Shown here: positions 17,820 to 24,439 of the stretch, piece by piece
Numbering within the stretch: position 1 is the first letter of the stretch
Layout of the letters: each line of letters starts with the position of its first letter
Source of the DNA: Crocinitomicaceae bacterium
Lineage (GTDB): Bacteria > Bacteroidota > Bacteroidia > Flavobacteriales_D > Crocinitomicaceae
Assembly (NCBI GenBank): GCA_022447665.1
Contig: JAKVAQ010000017.1
Span: 1-64,000, forward strand
Direction: 5' to 3'
Length of the DNA stretch: 64,000 bases
Notes under the pieces: generated by a model
The model's input: the letters and a program-made list of their open reading frames with translations, nothing else
The model's database searches: none
Told to the model about the DNA's origin: nothing
Position numbers and translations under genes: made by a program

Positions 17820-19256
17820 CTAGTATTTTGGTAATGTTTGATCCACCTTATCTACCCAGTCAAGGATTCCTCCCTCAAGGTTATACAGGTTTTTAAATCC
17901 ATATTTGTCTTGTAATAATTCAATTACATCAGCACTTCGTTTTCCTGATCGGCAATGAATTACCACATTCACATCTGTAGAAATTTCATTTACATGCTCT
18001 AAAACCTCGGCTTGAGGAATTAATTGGGCATCAAGGTTTACAATCTCATATTCAAATGGCTCACGCACATCAATTAATTGAACATCATTATTCTCCAACC
18101 AATCCTTCAAGGTAGGGGCATCAATCTCTTTAATGTTCTCGCGTTTTTCTGACTTATCTACATTCAATCCGCAGAAATGTTCATAGTCTATTAATTCAGT
18201 GAGCGTTGGATTTTCTCCAGTCAATGGATTTGCTTTGTCCTTTGTGATTTTTAATGTTCTTGTTTCAAAACTTAGAGCATCGAATAAGAATAATCTTCCA
18301 GAAAGAATATCCCCAATCCCTGTAATCACCTTGATCACCTCATTGGCTTGAAGACTTCCTAAAATACCGGGAAGAACTCCTATTACTCCACCTTCGGCGC
18401 AAGAAGGAACGAGTCCCGGCGGCGGCGGCGTTGGAAATAGATCCCTATAATTTGGACCTAACTCCCCTTTTCCATCCAAATAATTGAATACTGTAAGTTG
18501 CCCCTCAAATCGGAATATAGACGCGTATACGTTAGGAATTTTCAATTTAACCGCCACATCGTTGACTAAATAACGTGTTGGAAAGTTATCTGTTCCATCA
18601 GCAATTACATCATAATCCTTAGCGATGTCCAAAGCATTCTCGGAAGTAAAAAGCGTATTGTACGTTACTACTTCAATGTGTGGATTTTGTGATTGAATTC
18701 TCTCTTTCGCCGCATCAACCTTAGGACGTCCTATATCTTTTTGCGTGAAAAGTACCTGGCGTTGAAGGTTAGAATCCTCCACTACATCATAATCTACAAT
18801 TCCAATTTTACCAATTCCTGCTGCTGCAAGGTATTGCAACAAAGGAGCGCCTAGCCCCCCAGTTCCAATTACCAAAACTCTTGCCGCCTTTAGCTTGCGT
18901 TGTCCTTCAATATTAAATTCCGGAATAATTAAGTGTCGGCTATAGCGCTCTAGTTCTTCTTTTGAGAACTGAACAGCGTCTTCAGTGCCTCCTGCTATGG
19001 CAGGAATAATCGATATAATATCGGATTCATTAACTTCAGTATCGCCATTTTCTAAAGCCTTGATATCGGTTTCTCCCACATAAATTTTAAGGAAGGTTTG
19101 TAACTCTCCATCTTCTTTAAAAAGGTGTTTACTTAAATCGGGATGTAGTTCTCCTAATTGTGCAATTGACTCTTTCACTGATGCTCCATTCGTATCTATT
19201 TTGGACTTGTTATCAGTAAATTTTCTGAGTGGCGTTGGTATTATTATAGTTGCCAT
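17820..19256 (-). CDS. Fused ubiquitin-like sulfur carrier / E1 (ThiF-MoeB) / rhodanese
   Basis: Three domains are visible in 478 residues. Residues 1-90 form a MoaD/ThiS-type beta-grasp carrier, opening MATIIIPTPLRKFTD and ending SIIPAIAGG, with Gly89-Gly90. Residues about 95-360 are an E1-like adenylyltransferase: RYSRHLIIPEF, GTGGLGAPLL at 131-140, DSNLQRQVLF, GTDNFPTRYLVND and PSCAEGGVIG with Cys286. The CxxC zinc pairs of E. coli MoeB are not present. Residues about 375-478 are a rhodanese with Cys435 in HCRSGKRS. The E1 should adenylate a carrier C-terminal Gly and the rhodanese deliver sulfur to make a thiocarboxylate. The carrier glycines are internal here, so either cleavage or use of another carrier is needed. 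The gene is flanked by the JAMM peptidase and FNR genes. Confidence 0.9.
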   Translation of the reverse strand: MATIIIPTPLRKFTDNKSKIDTNGASVKESIAQLGELHPDLSKHLFKEDGELQTFLKIYVGETDIKALENGDTEVNESDIISIIPAIAGGTEDAVQFSKEELERYSRHLIIPEFNIEGQRKLKAARVLVIGTGGLGAPLLQYLAAAGIGKIGIVDYDVVEDSNLQRQVLFTQKDIGRPKVDAAKERIQSQNPHIEVVTYNTLFTSENALDIAKDYDVIADGTDNFPTRYLVNDVAVKLKIPNVYASIFRFEGQLTVFNYLDGKGELGPNYRDLFPTPPPPGLVPSCAEGGVIGVLPGILGSLQANEVIKVITGIGDILSGRLFLFDALSFETRTLKITKDKANPLTGENPTLTELIDYEHFCGLNVDKSEKRENIKEIDAPTLKDWLENNDVQLIDVREPFEYEIVNLDAQLIPQAEVLEHVNEISTDVNVVIHCRSGKRSADVIELLQDKYGFKNLYNLEGGILDWVDKVDQTLPKY

Positions 19257-19261
19257 TTTTC

Positions 19262-19726
19262 TTAGTTTTTAATCGTTATAAATTGTTGTTTAAATCTCCC
19301 TTCTTCTAATTGCCAGGCGTTAATTTGAACCTCGCCATTAGCTTGTACCGAGATGATTGGGTATGAAAAACCTTCTTGTGCAAAAGTCAAATCTGTACTT
19401 GAAGGAATTGCAGGATGATCTGGATGAGAATGATAAATCCCTATCAATTCAAGGTCATGATGAATTGCATAATTCTCCGCCCTTAAATAATCCAATGGAT
19501 TAATTTCAAACCTTCTTTCCTTATTCTCTGCGAGATTTTCAACTGGAAGTAATTCTGTTACTTCATTGTTTCTTCCAAAAAGAAATCCTACCACTTCGAA
19601 TGGAAATCCTTGCTTCGCATAATTGATTAATTGACTCTCTACTTTAAGTGAATAAATCAATGGTTTTTCAATTTTTTCGTGAATGTTCACGACTTCGTGT
19701 TTTAAATAATTTTCTACAGTTATCAT
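19262..19726 (-). CDS. JAMM/MPN metallopeptidase (Mec-like)
   Basis: The 154-residue protein is a compact JAB1/MPN+ domain with all metal-site residues: Glu44 (PFEVVGFLFG), then His99-Ser-His101, seven residues, Ser109 and Asp112 (HSHPDHPAIPSSTD). Bacterial relatives next to cysM and a ThiS/MoaD-like carrier, such as Mec+ of Mycobacterium tuberculosis, release cysteine from the carrier-cysteine adduct. It overlaps the cysM start codon region by 4 nt and lies 5 nt before the E1 fusion, which supports that role here. It might also cut the fusion protein after Gly90 to expose the carrier C-terminus. That second role is only an inference. The N-terminal 25 residues are not part of the usual domain. 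Confidence 0.87.
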   Translation of the reverse strand: MITVENYLKHEVVNIHEKIEKPLIYSLKVESQLINYAKQGFPFEVVGFLFGRNNEVTELLPVENLAENKERRFEINPLDYLRAENYAIHHDLELIGIYHSHPDHPAIPSSTDLTFAQEGFSYPIISVQANGEVQINAWQLEEGRFKQQFITIKN

Positions 19727-20643
19727 AATTCTAATTCTTTATAAACTTCACCGTATTTGTCAGCGTTATCGGCCAGTACAGTTACGATGGTACCTTCATT
19801 AATTTTTTCTGCAATTTGAACAGCACCTGTTAGGCTTGCAGCCGCTGATGGACTAATTCTTAAGCCGCAACAGCTCAGTACCTGACGTATGGTATTATAT
19901 GCATCAGAAGTGTCTATAAATTCTGTTTGATCTGCCAATTCAGGATCATATATTCCTGGAACTTTAGCAGTTTCTAAATGCTTCCATCCTTCTAGCCCGT
20001 GCATGGGCATATTGGGTTGAAGGCCAATAATATTGACTGCTGGAAGCACTTCCTTTAATCGTCTTCCCACTCCTGTAAAAGTCCCCGTTGTGCCTAATGA
20101 TGCCGCAAAGTGCGTAGGTTGTACTTCTGCCAAAATTTCCTCGGCCGTATGGGCATAATGCGCTTTCCAATTATTGTCGTTATTATATTGATCGGCATAA
20201 AAGTAGATTTCAGGATTCTTCTCATAGATTGACCTTGCTAGTACCTGAGCCCCATCCGCCCCTTCAAAAGGAGAAGAATAGATGATCTCAGCGCCTAGGT
20301 CAGTGAGGATATCTTTTCTTTCTTGTGTTGCGTTTTCAGGTAATACAATCGTTGCTTTTAAACCAAGCTCTTTTGTTATTGCAGCATAAGCGATAGCCGT
20401 ATTTCCACTTGAAGCATCAAGTAATGCTTTCCCTTCATGTAAATCACCATTAAGAATGGCATTTTTAATGATATTAAATGCAGGCCGAGCCTTTACACTT
20501 CCTCCCAATTGTTGCCACTCCAACTTTCCAAAAATCTTGACGTTTGGTTGAGGCGAAAGAAAGGAGAAATCATAAAGCTCGGTGTTCCCGATCTTCTCTT
20601 CTACCTGCGTTATTTGGTCAATTTCTGTATTGATCATTTTCAA
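19723..20643 (-). CDS. cysM: CysM-type PLP-dependent cysteine synthase
   Basis: The 306-residue protein is a fold-type II PLP enzyme of the cysteine synthase family. The Schiff-base lysine is Lys51 in QLGGSVKARPA, the asparagine loop is DASSGNTAIAYA, and the phosphate loop is SLGTTGTFTG. The first ATG is at 20643; a second at 20637 is also possible. Its start overlaps the end of the siroheme gene by 26 nt, so translation is probably coupled. Next to the JAMM peptidase and the carrier/E1 fusion it is best read as a CysM that uses a protein thiocarboxylate with an activated serine, as in mycobacteria, though plain O-acetylserine sulfhydrylase activity with free sulfide cannot be excluded. Confidence 0.88.
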   Translation of the reverse strand: MKMINTEIDQITQVEEKIGNTELYDFSFLSPQPNVKIFGKLEWQQLGGSVKARPAFNIIKNAILNGDLHEGKALLDASSGNTAIAYAAITKELGLKATIVLPENATQERKDILTDLGAEIIYSSPFEGADGAQVLARSIYEKNPEIYFYADQYNNDNNWKAHYAHTAEEILAEVQPTHFAASLGTTGTFTGVGRRLKEVLPAVNIIGLQPNMPMHGLEGWKHLETAKVPGIYDPELADQTEFIDTSDAYNTIRQVLSCCGLRISPSAAASLTGAVQIAEKINEGTIVTVLADNADKYGEVYKELEL

Positions 20644-21205
20644 TTAATTCTTTTGTTAATTCATTTAATTGCGATAATTTTTTTTCAAAATCACCGGTAA
20701 GCTGTCTTCTCAAAGTTTCCAATACCTCCAAATTTTCTTCTAGGTTATCTGGTAGATTTAATTCGAAAAATTCGCGGAGTCGCTTGGCAATAATTGGTGC
20801 CTTCCCGTTAGTTGAAATCGCTATTTTTAAGTTTCCCTTGGTCACAATTCCACCTAAATAAAAATCACAATAAGGTGGATTATCAGCCGAGTTCATAAGA
20901 ATATCATGTTCTTCAGAAAGCGCCTTAACCTCCTCTAATAACTCGGGATTATTCGCCGCGACAATTACCAACTTTTTACCTTTAAGGTCTTCGGGTTCAA
21001 AAGCCCTTCTAGCCACAATAAGGTTAGGGTGATTATCCAAAAAGCTAATTACACCAGGGGTTAGCTCTTTAGCCACTACTTTCACCCTCGCATGAGGTGA
21101 AGACTTTAGTAGGAAATGAAGTTTCTCTTCTGCCACTTCGCCGCCACCTATAATTAGAATGGGCGTTTCATGAGCCTTAATGAATATTGGAAATAATTCG
21201 TTCAT
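20618..21205 (-). CDS. Precorrin-2 dehydrogenase / sirohydrochlorin ferrochelatase (CysG N-domain, Met8-like)
   Basis: The 195-residue protein matches the N-terminal module of CysG and yeast Met8. It has an NAD-binding start PILIIGGGEVAEEKL, KVVAKELTP, VIVAANNPEL, NSADNPPYCDFYLGG and KIAISTNGKAPIIAKRLRE. It oxidises precorrin-2 and inserts Fe(II) to give sirohaem, the prosthetic group of the sulfite reductase in the same operon. It sits 4 nt after the SUMT gene. The C-terminal 40 residues are charged and helical. The C-terminal SUMT half of CysG is encoded by the separate gene at 21210-21962, so the function is split over two genes. Confidence 0.9.
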   Translation of the reverse strand: MNELFPIFIKAHETPILIIGGGEVAEEKLHFLLKSSPHARVKVVAKELTPGVISFLDNHPNLIVARRAFEPEDLKGKKLVIVAANNPELLEEVKALSEEHDILMNSADNPPYCDFYLGGIVTKGNLKIAISTNGKAPIIAKRLREFFELNLPDNLEENLEVLETLRRQLTGDFEKKLSQLNELTKELIENDQYRN

Positions 21206-21209
21206 GATG

Positions 21210-21962
21210 CTAGTTTAAAGCAGCCAATAAAGGCTGAAATTTTGTGAGGTTTTCATGACGAGCAACCTCACCAAGCACAATTACAGCAGGAGCCTTTATC
21301 TTATTGATTTGAGCATCTGCAATTAATCTTCCTACCGTGGTAGAAATCACTTTTTCATTTGCTGTAGACCCTTCTTGAATTACCAATACTGGTAGATTAT
21401 CTTTCCCTTCATTTCTGAACTCCTCTGCTATTCTTGAAATAAATCTAACTCCCATAAGCACCACAACGGTTGAGTTCGATCGAGCGGCAATTCTAAGGTC
21501 TTCATTGAACTTATTGTCTCTTAAACTTGCGGTAAGTACCCAAAATCCATCCGCAATACCACGTTCAGTTAAGGAAATACCTTGAGTAGCCGTTAATCCT
21601 GTTGCACTTGAAATTCCAGGCACCACTTCGATTTCAATTCCAAATCGCTTGGCAAAATCGAGCTCTTCTTTTCCTCTTCCAAAAATGAAAGGATCTCCCC
21701 CTTTAAGTCTTACCACATTGCCGAACACCGAGGCGTACGACAAAATCAATTGGTTAATTCGTTCTTGCGGCACGCTGCGTTGTCCTCCTCTTTTACCTAC
21801 AAATATTTTGAGGGCATCTTGAGGGGCATGGCTTAATAATGCTTCGTTCGCTAAGGCATCGTATAAAACAACCTTTGCTTCGTTTAATGCTTTTATTCCT
21901 TTTAACGTGATCAAATCTGGATCACCTGGACCTGCACCAACTAATGTTAATTTAGGCTTCAT
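21210..21962 (-). CDS. cobA: Uroporphyrinogen-III C-methyltransferase
   Basis: The 250-residue SUMT transfers two methyl groups from S-adenosylmethionine to uroporphyrinogen III, giving precorrin-2 for sirohaem. The signatures are LVGAGPGDPDLITLKG at the N-terminus, VGKRGG, VRLKGGDPFIFGRG, VVPGISSATGLTATQGISLTERG and STVVVLMG. It overlaps the sulfite reductase stop by 11 nt and is followed after 4 nt by the Met8-like gene. No cobalamin genes are nearby, so the product is probably used for sirohaem here. Confidence 0.93.
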   Translation of the reverse strand: MKPKLTLVGAGPGDPDLITLKGIKALNEAKVVLYDALANEALLSHAPQDALKIFVGKRGGQRSVPQERINQLILSYASVFGNVVRLKGGDPFIFGRGKEELDFAKRFGIEIEVVPGISSATGLTATQGISLTERGIADGFWVLTASLRDNKFNEDLRIAARSNSTVVVLMGVRFISRIAEEFRNEGKDNLPVLVIQEGSTANEKVISTTVGRLIADAQINKIKAPAVIVLGEVARHENLTKFQPLLAALN

Positions 21963-24048
21963 AATTCGTTGTTAATTCATCTATTAATAATTGAAAGCGT
22001 TCAGCGTTCTCTATGAATTCTTTGGCTCTTTTTGGTTGTTCTGCTTGCACATCTGCGAAGCGCGAAGTCCATTTAAGATTGCCTAATAATTCAGCGAAGC
22101 TCTCTTCTAAAAACTTGGATTCTACTTCTGAATAAAATTCTTCGAATCCGTCTATTATTGTTTGTTTGGAATTAGTTTTAATTCCGCGTTGAACCAAGAA
22201 TGCTTTGGCACTTTGTAAGATTGAAGCATGCGTTGTATAAATCGCATCAGCATATTTTTTATGTTCAAAAAAGTAATTCGCTTCTTCAATCTTTTCATGC
22301 GCTTCATAAAGCAAAGTCTTGATCAAGTCGATTTTAACGCCGGCACATTCTCCAATTCCGATTTCTGGCTTAAACTGTACATCTCTTCCCCAATCTAAAA
22401 ACTCACTTTCTTCAACCGTATCTGTTTGTGCAATTGGCTTTAAGAGGTCATAGAAATACAACTTCTCCTGACGTTCAACATAGGCCCAAAATGGTTCGTT
22501 GGATACCTTTCGTTTACTGTAATCCTGCAGTAAAACATCAATCACTTGAACCACTCTTTTTGAAGGAACCTTGATTACTTTATCGCCGTAAGCAGCTTCT
22601 CCATTTCCTAGATTTCTTCCACCTAAAAGCACTTGTAATGCCGGAATCGTTTTTCCTTCGGAACGAAGTGTACTACCATGAAATCCAATGTCAGCGACAG
22701 AATGCTGGCCACATGCATTCATACATCCAGAAATTTTAATGCTGATACTTTCTGTTTCAACCAATTCCTGATAATGTTCAGCAATGTGATCCTCTATTAC
22801 ATTCGCCACATCGTAGCTTGAAGTAATGGCAAGATTACACGTTTGTGTTCCTGGGCATGAAGTGACATCTGCAAGTCCTTCCGCCCCAAACCCATCGAAA
22901 CCTAACTTTGAAAGTTGGGCGTAAAGTTGCTCAAGATTTGTTGATTTGATTTTGCGTAGAACGATGTTTTGTGTGATGGATATGCGGGCGGGTTCTGGAC
23001 TAAATTGTTCTAAAATCTTTGCTAATTCTGAAGCGTCCTCTTTCGTAATGTTTCCATTTCTCACCTTCAGAAAAACTGAATAATTTCCTTCTTTATCTTG
23101 GATAACATTTGTTTTGAACCAAGCTCTATATCCTTCCTTATTGATATTCCCTAAATCCGGATAATGTCTCTTTCTATCTGGAAATAATGAAGGATATGGA
23201 TTTAAAAATTCATCATCCGTTTCAACTTTAAAATTCTCATCGATTAACTCCCTAACACGATCAAATCCTAATGAATTCAATAAGAATTTAAAACGTGCTT
23301 TGTTACGTTTATTCCGTTCACCATACTGGTCAAAAACCTTTACAATAGCTTCGGCAAAAGCTTTTAGCTGATTTGCAGGTAAGAACTCTGTGTATACATC
23401 AGCAACTCTTGCTTGAGCACCAAGCCCTCCACCAATAAGCACTTTGAATCCTTTAACACCATCTTTAATTTTAGGAATTAATCCAAGATCATGCATATAG
23501 GCACGAGCTGTATCCTCATCTGAGCTTGAAATGGCAATTTTAAACTTACGTCCCATTTCCTGACCAATAGGATTTCTCAATAGAAATTGGAATAAAGTCC
23601 AACCATAAGGAGTAACATCAAATGGCTCATTTTTATCCACCCCTGCTAAAGGTGAAGCTGTAATGTTACGGACAGTATTTCCGCAAGCCTCTCTGAGTGT
23701 TATATCATCTTTTTCAAGTTCAGACCATAACTGAGGGGTATCATCCAAACTCACATGATGCACTTGAATATCCTGACGGGTTGTAAAGTGAATAATTCCG
23801 TTAGAATACTTATCTGAAATTTGAGCTACACGTCTCAATTGGTTTGGACCAATTATTCCCAAAGGAAATTTGATGCGCACCATTTGAACACCAGATTGGC
23901 GCTGACCATAAACTCCACGAGCTAATCTTAAACTTCTAAAAGATTCTTCATCAATTTTCCCATTATGAAATTGATGAATCTTCTTTTCTAAATCTATAAT
24001 GTCTTTTTCAACGACTTGGTTCTCTAATTCTGTTCTAAAGCTTTGCAT
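21952..24048 (-). CDS. Ferredoxin-dependent sulfite reductase with C-terminal HEPN-like domain
   Basis: The 698-residue enzyme has two ferredoxin-like/sirohaem half repeats (RLARGVYGQRQSGVQMVRIKFPLG; HFTTRQDIQVHHV). The 4Fe-4S/sirohaem cysteines are C398 and C404 (TSCPGTQTCNLA) and C442 and C446 (SGCMNACGQH). It reduces sulfite to sulfide, although nitrite reductases share the fold. Normal enzymes end near residue 570. Here about 120 more residues (from about 575) form a helical domain like HEPN, with HKKYADAIYTTHASILQSAKAFLV. It is the first structural gene after the tandem attenuator. The ATG at 24048 lies 11 nt after the T-run of the second terminator; the ATG at 24058 is out of frame and closes quickly. 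Confidence 0.92.
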   Translation of the reverse strand: MQSFRTELENQVVEKDIIDLEKKIHQFHNGKIDEESFRSLRLARGVYGQRQSGVQMVRIKFPLGIIGPNQLRRVAQISDKYSNGIIHFTTRQDIQVHHVSLDDTPQLWSELEKDDITLREACGNTVRNITASPLAGVDKNEPFDVTPYGWTLFQFLLRNPIGQEMGRKFKIAISSSDEDTARAYMHDLGLIPKIKDGVKGFKVLIGGGLGAQARVADVYTEFLPANQLKAFAEAIVKVFDQYGERNKRNKARFKFLLNSLGFDRVRELIDENFKVETDDEFLNPYPSLFPDRKRHYPDLGNINKEGYRAWFKTNVIQDKEGNYSVFLKVRNGNITKEDASELAKILEQFSPEPARISITQNIVLRKIKSTNLEQLYAQLSKLGFDGFGAEGLADVTSCPGTQTCNLAITSSYDVANVIEDHIAEHYQELVETESISIKISGCMNACGQHSVADIGFHGSTLRSEGKTIPALQVLLGGRNLGNGEAAYGDKVIKVPSKRVVQVIDVLLQDYSKRKVSNEPFWAYVERQEKLYFYDLLKPIAQTDTVEESEFLDWGRDVQFKPEIGIGECAGVKIDLIKTLLYEAHEKIEEANYFFEHKKYADAIYTTHASILQSAKAFLVQRGIKTNSKQTIIDGFEEFYSEVESKFLEESFAELLGNLKWTSRFADVQAEQPKRAKEFIENAERFQLLIDELTTNYEA

Positions 24049-24058
24049 TTTTTTGCAT

Positions 24059-24089
24059 AAAAAAAGCCCCGGTTCATTGAACCGGGGCT
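24059..24089 (-). terminator. Attenuator terminator T2 in front of sulfite reductase
   Basis: Read on the minus strand, AGCCCCGGTT pairs with AACCGGGGCT (perfect, extending to 12 bp with a tiny loop) and is followed by seven T. It ends just 10 nt before the sulfite reductase ATG, so it does not terminate an upstream coding gene and must act in cis on this operon. A competing pairing exists between GAACCG in the leader (24132-24137) and CGGTTC of the terminator's 5' arm (24079-24084). Confidence 0.9.
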
Positions 24090-24115
24090 GATTAATAAAT
24101 AAGTAAGTATATACC

Positions 24116-24199
24116 TTAATTTAATCCATATCGGTTCCTATAACGCCCTTGAGCGAAACAACAACACATACACATCATATGGATAAGATTTAAGTTCAT
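24116..24199 (-). CDS. Cys/Met-rich leader peptide L2 (27 residues)
   Basis: A short ORF starts at ATG 24199 and ends at TAA 24116. Its core reads MMCMCCCF at residues 8-15, four Cys and three Met codons within seven positions, all TGT or ATG. Cys is among the rarest amino acids, so the run is unlikely by chance. It lies between terminator T1 and terminator T2, 26 nt ahead of T2. ATCCATAT over codons 6-8 (24177-24184) can pair with ATATGGAT near the ORF end (24124-24131), enclosing the Cys codons. Stalling on Cys codons would disturb this and leave GAACCG (24132-24137) free to form the antiterminator. This is a regulatory leader ORF; the peptide itself need not act. Confidence 0.82.
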   Translation of the reverse strand: MNLNLIHMMCMCCCFAQGRYRNRYGLN

Positions 24200-24230
24200 T
24201 TTGTTTAGTTTATTATTTGTTTTTAAGCAT

Positions 24231-24260
24231 AAAAAAAGACCTTTCAACTAGAAAGGCCTT
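24231..24260 (-). terminator. Attenuator terminator T1
   Basis: On the minus strand AAGGCCTTTC pairs with GAAAGGTCTT (one G-U pair) around a TAGTT loop and is followed by a T-run of seven. It lies 29 nt after the stop of leader L1 and 31 nt ahead of leader L2. Its 5' arm (24250-24257) is also perfectly complementary over 8 bp to AGAAAGGC at 24284-24291, which overlaps the leader L1 stop codon, giving a mutually exclusive antiterminator. Confidence 0.87.
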
Positions 24261-24289
24261 AAAATATCTGCTATATACCAATTGCCTTT

Positions 24290-24343
24290 CTACTTCCTTA
24301 GGAAGCACATACAACAGTTGATATTTAAAAAGTGGTTTTTCAT
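24290..24343 (-). CDS. Cys-rich leader peptide L1 (17 residues)
   Basis: The ORF from ATG 24343 to TAG 24290 encodes MKNHFLNINCCMCFLRK. Three of four consecutive codons at positions 10-13 are Cys and the fourth is Met. The last codons form a small palindrome CTTCCTAAGGAAG (24293-24305), a plausible pause hairpin. The antiterminator strand AGAAAGGC begins at the stop codon, so a ribosome that finishes translation would mask it and allow T1, while one stalled at the Cys codons would leave it free. The ATG is only about 8 nt after the -7 box, so the transcript may be nearly leaderless. The likely sensor is charged tRNA-Cys. Confidence 0.8.
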   Translation of the reverse strand: MKNHFLNINCCMCFLRK

Positions 24344-24351
24344 TTCCGGGA

Positions 24352-24383
24352 CAAAGGTAAAGAGTTTAATTTTAAATCTCCAA
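24352..24383 (-). promoter_or_regulatory. Promoter of the sulfur operon
   Basis: On the minus strand TTG (24381-24383) is followed by 21 nt and TACCTTTG (24352-24359), matching the Bacteroidota sigma-70 consensus TTG-N17-23-TAnnTTTG. Transcription should begin only a few bases before the L1 ATG. No second promoter of this form lies between T1 and L2, so both attenuators should act on one transcript. Confidence 0.75.
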
Positions 24384-24439
24384 ACAATTAATCTACATTT
24401 TTGATAGATTTTATATTTTATTTTTTAAACTATTGATTA

